A stretch of 64,000 nt of DNA, from the NCBI GenBank assembly GCA_037447655.1, contig JBBHKE010003483.1, positions 62,001 through 126,000 on the forward strand, written 5' to 3'. Below, piece by piece: positions 45,658 through 57,270 of this stretch (positions are counted from its first letter, which is position 1; each line of letters opens with the position of its first letter). The DNA is from Zygnema cylindricum. Lineage: Eukaryota > Streptophyta > Zygnematophyceae > Zygnematales > Zygnemataceae. The position numbers and the translations under genes were made by a program. The notes beneath the pieces are model-generated. The model saw only the letters and a list, made by a program, of their open reading frames with translations, did not search any database and was not told where the DNA came from.

Positions 45658-48600
45658 GGTTATGGGCCCACCCTCTAGGGTACCAATCTTTAATGGAACT
45701 GGCTTCATATAGTGGGAAAGTATGATGATAGGAGCTCTATGCGAAAAAAGGTTTTGGGGGATAGTGAGTGGACGATTGGGGCGTCCATCAAGTCTTGGAA
45801 TTCCTCCAGGGTTTGGAGGAAGCAGATTCACCAGGAAAGAGGATTCACCTTCAACGGAGGAAACAAAGGAAGGAGAGGTGGTGGACAAAGGAAAGGAGAA
45901 GGAGGCGACCACACCGATAGCAACTGGTTTAGCATTCATGTCACCTATTCCGAGGAACGAGGAGAATGATACTGAAACCTGGGACTTCAACAATATGGCG
46001 GCAAAGCACTTCATCCTACGCCATCTCACTCAAGGACTTGCATGTCCTCATTTGCAGGTAGAAAGAGCTTCCGATCTTTGGATGGCTCTCATAGAGATGT
46101 ACCGAAGTGGTACGATTCAGCAACAACAGTTGGCTGATCAGAAAGTTAAGGAGTATGTATACAAAGGGGGAAATATGTTGGATTTTTGCAATGAGCTTGC
46201 TACACTCTTCATGGAGCTACACAGTGCGGGAAAAGATTTTAGTGAAAAAGAAAAGGTTAACTGTTTACTGATGAAGTTACCTGATGAGTTCATGAACATA
46301 GTTTACCGTGTGCAGGACTTGCCTGACTCAAGGTGGATATGGAACTCAGTGGTAGGGATGATTCTCGTTCAAGAGAATACAATTGAGATCCGAAGGGGAG
46401 GAAAGAGTGGCCAAGCCTTGGCAACAGCGACTGATTGGAGGAATAGGGATTCCCGAAAACCAGTCGGAAACTATGGGGGTAGGGAGCAGAAAAAACAGGC
46501 AGATGAGTTCGAACCAAGGGCTCCCAAAGGTCTATGTCATTTTTGTAAGAAACCGGGGCACTATATGGCAGAGTGCACTAAGCTAACCGAGTTTCGGTTA
46601 AAGGAGGGGCAGACCGGTGGTAGCCCGAGAGGAAAGAAAAAGGCCCTTGTCACACAAGTACTTGAGGCTGAATTCGAGGACGAGGACGATGAGCTCCTTT
46701 TGGATGAGGAGTTGGAGGCGAAAAAAGAGGTCGAAATTCCACGGAGGCAGAAATGTGCTTACGGCGGATTGAAAGGTGAAGCAGGCTGGATTGTAGATTC
46801 AGGTGCTTCCATACATATGTGTAAGGATAGACACATGTTCACTAAGATAAGAAAGATTCCCACCGTAGAGATAGAGTACGGGGATGGGAGGATAGTCACC
46901 ACTACTCTTGTAGGATCGGTAGATCTAAAAGTGTTAGTAGAAGGAAAGACATCCATATTAACATTCTCCGATGTATTGTTTATTCCGGAGCTGAACAAAA
47001 ATCTTATCTCTACATCAGTATTAGATGATAAGGGTTTTTTTACTAGCACTAGGGAATGAGTCTTTACTGCTAGTTTTGAGGATGATGTCTATTTCATTGC
47101 TGAGAAAGGTAGCCATGGGATGTTTATGCTGATCTTAAGTAATGAAAAGAAGAAACTTTACTATGCTGGTGTTCATGATATTATGATGTGGCATAAGAGG
47201 CTTGGGCATGTGAATCTAGATAAGTTAAGAGAGATGAAAAAGATGGGAGTGGTGGAAGGGATTCAGTTCAGTGAGAGTGATGATATAAGTGATTGTAGTG
47301 GATGTGCTCAAGGTAAAGCACACAGATTACCCTTTCCTAAAACAGCCACCTATAAGGGAGAAAAACTTCTAGATCTAGTACACACAGATATTTGGGGACC
47401 GGCTAGAGTGCCCTCACCGGGGGGGAAGAGATTTATGATGACTATAACTGATGATTGGTCTCGGTATTCCCGGGTATATTTTTTGAAAAACAAGTCCAAA
47501 GCTGAGGGTTGTTTTAGACAATATAAAGCATGGAGCGAAAAACTCCATGAAACTCCAATCAAGAGAGTAAGGAGTGACAATGGTGGAGAGTATACTTCTA
47601 ACCAGTTTGAGGATTTTTCTGAGGGAAGATGGGGTTCAACACCAAAAGATAGTTCCAGAGTATCCGGAACAGAATGGGGTAGCTAAAAGGTTAAATAGAA
47701 CACTAAGTGATAGTGCTAGAAGTATGTTGTCAGATAAAAAGATAGGAAAAAGGTTTTGGGCAGAAGCAATGAACTGTGCTAATTACCTCAAGAATAGAGT
47801 TCTTACTTCAGCTATAAAAGATCAAACACCTTATGAGAGATGGACAGGCCGGAAACCAGACATATCTCACTTAAAGGTTTTCGGCAGTCAAGTATTCAGT
47901 CTAGATACTGATCGGTCCAATTGGAAGCTAGATCCTAAAGGAAAACCGAGATACTTATTAGGATATGATGAAGATGTTAAAGGATATAGAGTTTATGATT
48001 TAAAAAGGGAAGATATAATCTTAGTAAAGCATCTAGTAGTTATGGATGAAGGAAAGTCTGTGGATCCCTTCAAATATACAAAGTCAGTAAAAATCAGATT
48101 TGAGTCAGAAAATTCCGATGACTTTGAGCTTCCTAACTATCCAGGTTTTAGAGAAGATGACATTCTTGCAGGAACAAATCAGACCGAAAAGGACTCGGCT
48201 GTGGAAACTCCAGTGACAACTCTACTCGAAGCGGAAGACGTGGTGGAAATTGATTCGGAATCAAGGGATAGGGGAGAAGCCGAGTTTGTTCGAAAGAATC
48301 CACGAGAACCATCTATTCCGGCATCAGATTTTGAGGGGGGGAGGAGAAGTAGCAAAAGACTGCAAGAAAAACAGGTTAATAACAAGGTAACTAAACTATC
48401 TCATCAAGATGAACCTCAATCTTATAGAGAGGCGATGACTTGTCCAGAAAGAAACCGGTGGAAGACAGCCATCAATGAGGAGATGGCTTCAATCATGGCA
48501 GCCGATACTTGGGAGCTGGTGGACTGTCCACCTAACCGAAAACCAATTGGTTGTAAGTGGGTCTTCAAATTAAAACTGAACCCAGATAACACAATCGAAC

Positions 48601-50015
48601 GCTACAAGGCCAGATTAGTGGCAAAGGGATTTACACAAAAGGAAGGAATTGACTACGAGGAAACCTTTGCCTCGGTGGTCAGATTTCCCTCCGTCCGCAT
48701 TCTTCTCAGTTTAGCAGCGGCGGAAGACATGGAAGTGCATCAGATGGACATCAAGACAGCCTTTCTGCATGGAGAATTGGAAGAGGAGATCTTCATGCGA
48801 CAACCCGAAGGTTTTGTGGAGGAAGGAGAGGAGAGTAAGGTATGCCGGCTGATTAAATCTCTTTATGGTTTGAAACAGGCACCTCGACAATGGAATAAGA
48901 AGCTTGATGAGTTTCTTACCGGTCTGGGATATATTCGGATCAGCTCAGATCACTCAATCTATGTTTTTGAAGATGAGGAAGGTTTGATATTTATTGCAAT
49001 TTATGTTGATGATTTGCTTGTATTAAGTAAATCAATGGAAAAAATTAACAAACTGAAAACCGATCTTAAGGGGAGATTTGAAATGAAGGATATGGGAGAA
49101 GCAAGATATATTTTGGGAAATCAAGTAGAGAGACACCGGAAAAGGAAAAGTATAAAACTGACTCAAAAGGAAGCAATAGGGAACATGCTTGAAAAATTTC
49201 AAATGGATAAAGCTAATAGTTGTACAACTCCAATGGAGTTGAAGAAGGGAAGTGAGGGGAGTGAGGAAGAAGGAGTCATAGTCTTAGACGAGGAATTATC
49301 TCCTGATGAACAGAAGTTCATGCAGACTATTCCTTACAGGCAAGTAGTGGGAAGTCTAATCTATTTTATGAATTGTACCCGGCCGGATTTAGCTGCAGCT
49401 GTAGGAGTGCTGAGTAAAAGTCTAAATGCTCCCACTAAAAGGGATTAGGAGGCAGCTAAGAGAGTCCTTAGATATTTGGTAGGAACTAGAGATCTATGGT
49501 TGCATTTGGGTGGGGAGAATACTGACATCACTACTTGGAGTGATGCCAGTTATGGTGATGCTCCGATGAGGAGATGTACTTCTGGATATGTATTATATGT
49601 GGGTGATGGGGCTTGCTGTTGGAGTAGCAAACAGCAAAAGGTTATTGCTCAGTCCACCATGGAGGCTGAGTATATGGCCTCTTGCTCTGCTGTAAAAGAA
49701 TTGATGTGGGTCAAGTCTTTGCTTGGTGAGCTTGGTCACCTTAAGAGTGGTGTGCAGAAAATATTTTGTGATAATCAGGCAGCAATCGCTATTTCTGCCA
49801 ATCCAAAACACCATTTTAAAGCCAAACACATGGACATCAGACTCAGCTTTGTTAGAGAGAAAGTAGAAAACAAAATAATCAGTTTAGAGTACAGACCAGA
49901 TAGTGAGATGGTAGCAGATATGATGACCAAACCTGTGCCTTCCCCTAAGCTAATTTTTTGCAGGGAGAAGTGTGGTCTGAAATTTAAGATTGACTATAAA
50001 ATAAGGGGAGTGTAG
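45638..50015 (+). pseudogene. gag-pol of element B, disabled
   Basis: Single gag-pol frame with the copia order: gag, CCHC knuckle CHFCKKPGHYMAEC (46536-46577), protease VDSGAS (46793-46810), integrase HHCC with WHKRLGH and CSGCAQGK, catalytic HTD, SDNGGEY and the Glu after NGVA, RT with LYGLKQAP and YVDDLLVL (49003-49026), and RNase H with WSDASYGD, QSTMEAEY and DNQAA. Lesions relative to A: Tyr to TAG at about 45714, Gly to TGA at 47057-47059, one extra T near 47615 (in integrase before the catalytic Glu), and Trp to TAG at 49446-49448. The original stop is also mutated (TAG to TAT), so the frame now ends at a TAG inside the 3' LTR (50013-50015). Confidence 0.93.
45658..45672 (+). promoter_or_regulatory. 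Primer-binding site (internal initiator tRNA-Met) of element B
   Basis: GGTTATGGGCCCACC directly after the LTR, identical to A and C. The ATG at 45662-45664 is in frame with gag, with G at both -3 and +4, a better Kozak context than the LTR ATG at 45638. Confidence 0.85.
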
Positions 50016-51051
50016 AAACTAATGGATTTATTAGTATTTTCTAGGTCTAAATAGAAATAGAAAGAAGCCGAGGCAGTCTATCTCTAACTTTTCTCTCCAA
50101 CTCTCAAACTTGTCGCAGTCATTGAGAAGTTGGAGAGGAAGCTAGAGCCATGGCTACCTTGGCTTTCCTGAAGTTTACGGGAATTTAATATTAGGGTTTA
50201 TTTATTTAATTAAAAGTTAAGCGCCGGCGGCAGGATTTGATCCCTGTACCTACCGGCCGGCAGATAGGAAATAGCCGGTAGCCTTAGCCGTTAGGTCTAG
50301 CTATAGTGTTACGTACTATATAGTTTGATAATGATTTAAAGATTTATACGTACGATAAATTCAAATAACTGTTACGGATTACGGGATACATAGATCCGGT
50401 ACGGATGACGGTACGGATTACAAATCAAAACCGCGCATTTGTTTCGGAAGTGAAATAAATACCGCGCATGTATTTATTACGGCTACGATTAAATCTGAAT
50501 TTAATCGGACGGCCGGAATTAGCGCCGAGATCGCGGAGGAAGATTTCGGCGGTTTTTGGTCATCGCCACATCGGATGACGCGTGGCGAAATTCCGTTGGA
50601 TTGTAGAATTTCCGGAGATTATGGCTCCAAATCCGGATTTGACATGTGTCGACATTTAGGCCATGTCGTACAATGTCCGTACTGAAAGTACACCGGCGGC
50701 TGTACTTTTGCGTACGGAACTCAATTCTGATTGGTTCCGTACATCAGTAGATAGAGTCTGTGAGAGAGATAGGACTTAGAAAAATTAGAAGATAGGACCC
50801 TCTCTCCCAGAGAGCTTCTGTACAAAAGGTCAACTTTGACCCTCCATAACTTACTGCTCAGGGGAGCAAATTCAGAGATTCTTTTTGCTACTGACTCAGG
50901 GGAGTCTTGCCTTCACAGGGGTGCAGGTTGTCAGGGTTTTTGTCTGCCAGGGTGGCAGTTATTTTTGCTTAAACACAAAGGGGTCAGGATTATCCTAGAG
51001 GCTTCTTGGAAGCTGTCCACTCTGAGGACTTATGGAGGTCTCAGAGTTACA
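50011..51051 (+). repeat. 3' LTR of element B
   Basis: 1041 bp, preceded by the polypurine tract AAATAAGGGGAG (49999-50010). Confidence 0.96.
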
Positions 51052-51056
51052 CAACT

Positions 51057-51966
51057 CAAGTGATAAGCGTAGATCAAGACGCTAGGAATGTACTTGAGAG
51101 AAAAAGGAAGTAGAAATAAAAGAAGAAGCCTGAGCCTTGGATGACGAAGTTTTGACTGACGATATCTAAAAATGTTTAAAAAGCCCGTACTTTTCAGCAA
51201 CACAAATTATGCCATTTAGAAGAAGTTTGTCAAGGATAGTTGATTTAAAAAAAATTGCGGAAGATTGTCAACGGAGAAGAATCTAAACGAAAGCTCGTAA
51301 GGCACGAGATTTTTTGAAATTGAAAGACATCGCAACTACTTCAAGGCTTATGCACAGTTGTATCGGTTCGATACATGAGCATTTTTTAGCACACGACATC
51401 GACCACGAGTGTTGGAAGTCTTTAATCGTCATTTCGAAAAGGGTTTACATGCTAAAAGTTTATATATGTTCCAAGATTTTTTTCATTTCAAATATAAGCA
51501 TAATGAGTTTATTGATTATACAGTTAACAGATGTAAATATCTTGAGGGAGCAGTTGCGTAATCATAGCTAAGCCAAAGATGAAAGCGACTCCTACTTCAA
51601 AGATATCTTATTGGCTAGAAGAAAGTCTAAGCACATTTCTTTAATCAAAAAGATAATTTTTTTATTAGCAATTTTGTTGTCTACCAAATTTATACCAAAC
51701 TTGAAAAAGCTTGGTCCGTGAAGGTAAAATGATAGCTCCTTAAAGTATACACGGTGTTAAGAGTTGCATTTTTTTTCTTTTTGAACCAAAATTTTGGATT
51801 CGTAGTTTCCAAAATAGTACATGCAATTGGCGTATTCTTTACTTCTGTACATGTACGGTAAAATCTATACATTAATTGTACATGTACCGTTGTACCTTTT
51901 TTGAATATTAAAAGAACATCGCAAGTTAATAGTATAAATATTCTCGGGAATCGATCATAGCAATGA
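51057..51966. other. Unassigned DNA downstream of element B
   Basis: May continue element D but no motif is recognised. 51720-51830 resembles 28520-28610 of repeat Q (GTTAAAAGTTGCA, TTTTTCTTT, TTGAACCAAAAT). No gene. Confidence 0.4.
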
Positions 51967-52290
51967 CTATTTTGGCTGCGCGCAGTCACTTACGTCACTT
52001 TGTCAAAGATTGTACGCTTTAAGTACACATTGGTACAATTAAAGTACCGTTTAGTTTAAATTTGACGGTCAATTAGTGAAACAACTTTGACTTTAGGAAT
52101 ATTATTTCAACCGATTAAAATTTTGTCGCGCGTGCGAACGTCGACCGTCATAATAAATCAACATTTCACACAGCCTGCCAAGGTTTACGGTAACATAACT
52201 GCAGTAACCACATATAAAAAAAAAGTGTTGCACACAGTCACTTTCTGCCTTTACGTGAGCTCCACAGTGAGCGCACGTGTTCGCTTTTAA
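51967..52290 (+). repeat. Left arm of a 320-bp inverted repeat
   Basis: Runs from CTATTTTGGCTGCGCGCAGT to GTGTTCGCTTTTAAC and is the inverse of 53335-53658, with scattered substitutions. The arms enclose an R-family segment. Confidence 0.8.
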
Positions 52291-52544
52291 CTTTTGAAAT
52301 TTAATCGCCAATCGTAAATAGTGTAGCTTGATTTGGTCGAGCGTGACGACTCGCATTATTTTTATTTAGGTCCAATTGATATTTTTACGCCGGTCCTTTT
52401 ATGATAGTCTACAAGGTTTATTTCGTTTCGTGCGATTTAATATGTCCGTACAAGACTTTTAATACTTTAGTTTTTATAGGTTTCATTTCGCGTCGCTCTT
52501 CAATTTGAGTCTTAAGCTCAACGTAACACTTCACGATCAAATTT

Positions 52545-53265
52545 TAATTTTGCAGCGCTAAGGGTATGGCCCCATGTCGCTTTTTTTCTGTCGTTTTCCT
52601 TTATAACTAAGCGGCGTACTGCCAAAGTTGCGACCGTAAGAAGAAATCGCAAAATTTGTAAAGTACAATTTGCGTCATTCTTGAACTTAGGATGCACGAA
52701 AATTTGTCCTCTTGTGTTTTTCCGACCCACTCTCACGTCATCTTCAAATTTATCATAAACCAGATCGGCAATGTGTTTTATGCTAAGTAACACCTTTTAC
52801 ACCAATAGAAAAACATATTCCCACGTGTGAAAACTTTTCAAAAGTTTTTGACGACTGCAAAAAGTACAGGATTGTTTGATTTTGTCTGCATGCACCTTGT
52901 ACAGTTTTTTTTTGAAAGGGTCTTGATGGTGCAGTGTCATTTCACGTGAAGGTGAAAAATCTGCAAGAAGAAAAATTTGCGAATTCATGACGGCCGTCCC
53001 TGCGAAGTCATGGCGGCCGAATAGGAGAGGTTCACGCACGGCTGCAACGATATACATGTTCGATGTCGCGCAATGACATGCGACATGCCAAATCGTTTCA
53101 AAAATTACGACGTGTCTTGAGACGCTTAAAAAAGTTTGTAAAAATACGGTGCGGCAAGACAGATTGTACACGTTGACAACCGTCACGGCATTGTCGACAT
53201 ATACAATCGTCACAAACTGAAGTAACAATTTCGAGTAAACACATAGAGACACCCAAAATCCGGGT
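52545..53265 (+). repeat. Repeat R, third copy
   Basis: GCTAAGGGTATGGCCCCATG and TCTGTCGTTTTCC correspond to 1165-1240. AGGATGCACGAAAATTTGTC corresponds to 3101-3125. 52790-52980 corresponds to 10750-10950. Block order is conserved but blocks are missing. Confidence 0.6.
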
Positions 53266-53334
53266 CCGCCGAATCCGCGCTAAAATATATAGTAAGTTCG
53301 CTAAGCTACAATTACATGGGGTCGTACCCCTAAG

Positions 53335-53658
53335 TTAAAAAGCGAACATGTGCTCTCACTACGGAGCTCACGTAAAGGCAGAAAGTGACTGTGCGCAACA
53401 CTTTTATTTACATGTGGTTGCCGCAGTTATGTTACCGTAAACCTTGGTCGGCCGTACGAAATGTTGATTTTATTATGACGGTCGACGTTCGCACGCGCGG
53501 CAAAATTTTAACATGTTGAAATAAAACTTTGAAAGTCAAAGTTGTTCAACTAATTGACCGTCAAATTTAAACTCAGCGGTCTTTAATTGTACCAATGTGT
53601 ACTTAAAACGTTCAATCTTTGACAAAATGACGTAAATGACTGTGTGCAACCAAAATAG
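53335..53658 (-). repeat. Right arm of the 320-bp inverted repeat
   Basis: Inverse of 51967-52290. Its outer end CAAAATAG (53651-53658) is the target duplicated by the hAT-like insertion that follows. Weaker inverted similarity continues beyond the hAT-like element. Confidence 0.8.
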
Positions 53659-54550
53659 TAGTGTTGTGTATCGGTAAAAAACTTATCGCTATAACACCGA
53701 TACCAATAGTTATCGGTTATCGAACGGTCAGAGGTTCTGATATATCTGTCTGAGACCAACAAATTTCATATCGGCGATAAATTAAAAATTATATAGTATG
53801 CATACAATAGTACTTTATAGCATACTGTATTATTTTATAGACTTTATATAGCTTGGCATGCCACGCATAAAAATTTGTTCCGTTCCCATTTAATTTCGAT
53901 TTATTACGGACAACGCAGCACATAAACGTTGGCCGGTAACCTAAACAGAAATTTTACGGCACCGTACGGAATTTTACTGTCAAACTGGTGAACAGGGAAC
54001 TGGAAAAGGACTGCGGACATAAAGTACAACGGACGCAAAATAACATTCTGCGCGTTGCCGGAATCGAACGAACGATTTGGAGTGAGAAAACACGAGAGGA
54101 CGGGCCAGCGTGAGCACGAACATCCCGGAATGGCTCTTTTGGAAGCTTATGCCAAAAAAGCCGACAGATTGACACGTGGCAGGTCCCCAGTGGATCTCAA
54201 GGAATAAAGGGACAAAGCCATGGCGTCGGATGTGAAAGGTACATCGTTTTTACTGGATCCGTATCAAAGCCGTACAGATCTCATGGCGGCTACTGTACTT
54301 TGTGCTTGTACACGTCCGAGGAATAAGACGTACAGTTGAGTGTATTGGTCGTACATTTATCTGTACGGTCCGTACAGTTATTGCCGATAGTTATCGTTAT
54401 CGGCATTATCGCCGATAAATACCCGATAGTATCGGCTACTTATCAGCGATAAGACCGATGTCGATATAACGTACCAATATATCGATTATCGGATACCTGA
54501 AAAAAGGCCCATATCGGTTATCGGCAAATCCTTACCGATACACAACACTA
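53659..54550. mobile_element. Non-autonomous hAT-like element (892 bp)
   Basis: Ends TAGTGTTGTGTATCGGTAA and TTACCGATACACAACACTA are perfect inverted repeats, flanked by the perfect 8-bp duplication CAAAATAG (53651-53658, 54551-54558). Subterminal GATAGTTATCGGTTATCG-like motifs repeat at both ends. No transposase. A different subfamily from 2266-3093. Confidence 0.9.
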
Positions 54551-54558
54551 CAAAATAG

Positions 54559-55547
54559 CCACCGCCATGTTCAATTCCCATATTCTCTACACGACAATAG
54601 TCGCGTACTGTATTGCAAATTTCTTTTAAAATTCGATGCGATGCATTCCACTACGTAATGGTCAAGGGAGTCTTCGCGACAAAAATGCTAAAACCAAAAT
54701 AAATACAAAAACAGTTGTACAGCGGCCCGGTTTTTCTACACACAAAAACCAAAATGGCACGCTTTTATTTTTTGTGTGAAAGTACGTATTATGTACGATT
54801 CGCTTCGTTCCAAAAGAAAACCCGTTAGCTCCAATACTTCCAATTTGGCCTTTCGAATTCCACAGGCTTCAAGCTGCGTCTGTTTCGCGTTGCAACTGAC
54901 AATAATTTTCCGTCCCAAAAACATAACTCAGTGGTTATACTCGCGCGTGTTATTTTTTGTCGGCGCGTTAATCTCCCCTTCCGGTCAAATATTTGAAAGT
55001 TGTTGCTCGCGCCCTGGTCAAAAGTCGTACGGCGAGTCCATACGGACAGCAGCTGAATAACAGTACCTCCTGGCGTGACAATAGCCTACAGAAAATCTAG
55101 ACCCTACAATCATTGGGGGATCTGACGTTTGCCAGACTGGACCCTCCGACAGTGGGGCGCTGCGTGACAAAACCTTCTGTCGTATTATAACATTTTGGGA
55201 TCAAAGCCAGCAGAATGTTTGACTCCGCGTCGCAATAATCGGGTTTCTAGGAATATATTTCGTCGTTTGGGGAATGCAAGTGGATGATGTTAGCGACAGC
55301 TGTACATCCATTTTTATAGTATTTGGACACGTTACAAGGCATAATATTTCAACCGTTTGTCGTTTTGTTAAGTTTTTACCGTATTAGATGTTTTCAGCTT
55401 TCGCCGTTTTATACGCTCCAAATGTGTAAAATACTAAAGTACGCGTAGTTCGCTAAGACTCCTAGGGAATGCTGACTATTTCAAATTTTCGTGCGTACTA
55501 TATATTTTAAATGCGGAATGTTTTTCCTATGGTACACCGTGTATCGC
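54559..55547 (+). repeat. Repeat Q, copy 2, first segment
   Basis: Aligns with 28720-29780 (ATGGTCAAGGGAGTCTTCGC, CAGCGGCCCGG, GCCAGACTGGAC, GCAAGTGGATGA). Further segments of the same copy lie at 57151-57268, 58456-59038, 59563-59644 and 60348-60816 between the MITE insertions. Confidence 0.7.
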
Positions 55548-55549
55548 TA

Positions 55550-55765
55550 CACCGCGATTCGCTATTAGCGTCAATGTTTTTTTTGCCACTTAAAACATCT
55601 TTTCTCCGTACACACTTGTCGGATTTTCAGTTTGAGACCGCCAATCAGAAGCTGAGAATGCTGCCTTTCCATCGCAGCCATCAGATCCAAAATCCGACAA
55701 GTGTGTACGGAGAAAAAATGTTTTAAGTGGCGAAAAAAACATTGACGCTAATAGCGAATCCGGTG
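55550..55765. mobile_element. TA-flanked foldback MITE M6 (216 bp)
   Basis: Nearly its entire length is one inverted repeat with arms of about 85 bases (TTTCTCCGTACACACTTGTC against GACAAGTGTGTACGGAGAAA) around a ~45-base loop. Ends CACCGCGATTCG / CGAATCCGGTG, flanked by TA. M8 (56391-56586) is a decayed relative. Confidence 0.88.
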
Positions 55766-55770
55766 TACTA

Positions 55771-56388
55771 CACCGCGAATCGTAATTAGAGTAAATTACT
55801 CTAATTCGGTCGCTCGAAATTTCGACTCTATCACATCAAATAGAGTAATCGATTTTAATTTTTTTATTATTCTAATTTAGGTGAGGTTTAATTAGCGTAA
55901 AAAATTCTAATATAAGCTATTTTTAAATAGTATGGAGTACGGACGACGTCTGACCGTGCAAAATTGTACTTTTAAAAGTAAAAAGGTACAAATAATGATT
56001 AAATAAAATCACACTCGCACGTGAAATCGCACTAAACAAAAAAATCAATCACATCAGAAAAAAGCCGTTCGCATAACTCTCGTCCGTCGACAGCATCGTC
56101 GTCAGTGTGAACATTAACTGACATTCAATGCGACAAATATTATTAGCGTCATAATGACGTCAATATATACCGGACTGACACATTTTGTTTGTCTACGTAA
56201 TTTAGTGTTCATAATTATCGCGCACATAATTATCACCGACATAACCCAATATAGAATAACTAAATAAATTAGAGTAAACTTCATAGTTGAAAAAGCTCTA
56301 TCACTTAAATTAGCGTCAATTACTCTAATTGTTTTTTTTTTGTTTTTTTACTCTAATTTTTTCATTACTCTAATTACGATTCGCGGTG
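55771..56388. mobile_element. TA-flanked MITE M7 (618 bp)
   Basis: Ends CACCGCGAATCGTAATTAGAG / inverse; TA at 55769-55770 and 56389-56390. Same subfamily as M3 in opposite orientation. Contains the TAGTATGGAGTACGG module near 55928. Confidence 0.9.
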
Positions 56389-56390
56389 TA

Positions 56391-56586
56391 GTGTTAATAA
56401 TTTTTTCGCCACTTAAAACAGCTTTTATCCGTACACACCTGTCCAATTTTCAATTTGAGACCGCCAATCGGAAGCTGCGATTCTTACCTTTCAATTGAAA
56501 TCGTCAGATCCATAATTGAAAAAGTGTGTACAGAGAAAAACGGTTTTAAGAGACGAAAAAATCATTAACGCTAATAACGATACATG
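56391..56586. mobile_element. Decayed foldback MITE M8
   Basis: Arms TTTCGCCACTTAAAAC and GTTTTAAGAGACGAAAAAAT surround a centre like that of M6. Outer ends have lost the CACCG terminus on both sides. Wedged between M7 and M9. Confidence 0.65.
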
Positions 56587-56588
56587 TA

Positions 56589-57148
56589 CACCGCCAATCG
56601 CTATTAGTGTAGTGTACGCTAATTCCGTCCCGCTTTTTGTTTTTATAATTCTCCAATAGCGTAGCTTATTCTATTTTTTTTTGTTCACCATTTAGGGTTT
56701 TGTTCCAAGTACCTCACAAAACGAAAATATGTTGTTGTTTAAATAGTGTGGTGTGCGGTACGTGTCAGACCATACAAGATTGTACCTTTTTAAGTGAAAA
56801 AGTACATTTAATGAGTTTTAGTAATTGCGGATGCAAGAGAATATGCACTCTAAAAAGGGGATAAAATCGGGTTGTCAAAGATCACGTTCGCACATATATG
56901 TCCAACAACCACATTTCGACTGAGTGAACGTACGATTTGTGTACGATTTGTCAGATTTTGTAGAAATACCTATATTAGTGTGAGCATGTTTGCGACCAAC
57001 ATTTTTTTTTTCAAAGACCCAAATTAGCATTATTGAACAATTAGAATATATGTTTTTTTTCAAAATTTTCAAATTCTTAATTAGTGTACACCACTGTAAT
57101 TATTCATATATGCTAAAGAAACTTCTACACTAATAGCGATTGGTCGTG
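56589..57148. mobile_element. TA-flanked MITE M9 (560 bp), deletion derivative of the large transposon
   Basis: Its left ~230 bases match the complement of 41590-41822 and its right ~250 bases match the complement of 34351-34570, i.e. both ends of the 7.5 kb element without its interior. Ends CACCGCCAATCGCTATTAG / CTAATAGCGATTGGTCGTG, TA on both sides. Confidence 0.88.
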
Positions 57149-57270
57149 TAGTGTACTGTACTTGTACATTTCTGCCCATTTGCCTCTAGTCGCTATAAAT
57201 CGTACTTTAATGAGCATAATTACGAATCGACAAAAATCGAAAACTCAAATCATGAATCGCTGTTACAGTA

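Larger units (their letters stand above)
44617..51051 (+). mobile_element. Full-length Ty1/copia LTR retrotransposon, element B
   Basis: 6435 bp with 1041-bp LTRs (44617-45657, 50011-51051) beginning TGTAGAAACT and ending TTACA, and the 5-bp duplication CAACT (44612-44616 and 51052-51056). By eye the LTRs differ at about ten positions (~99.0% identity). Same family as A, inserted into decayed element D. The coding region has three nonsense codons and one frameshift, none shared with A. Confidence 0.96.
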
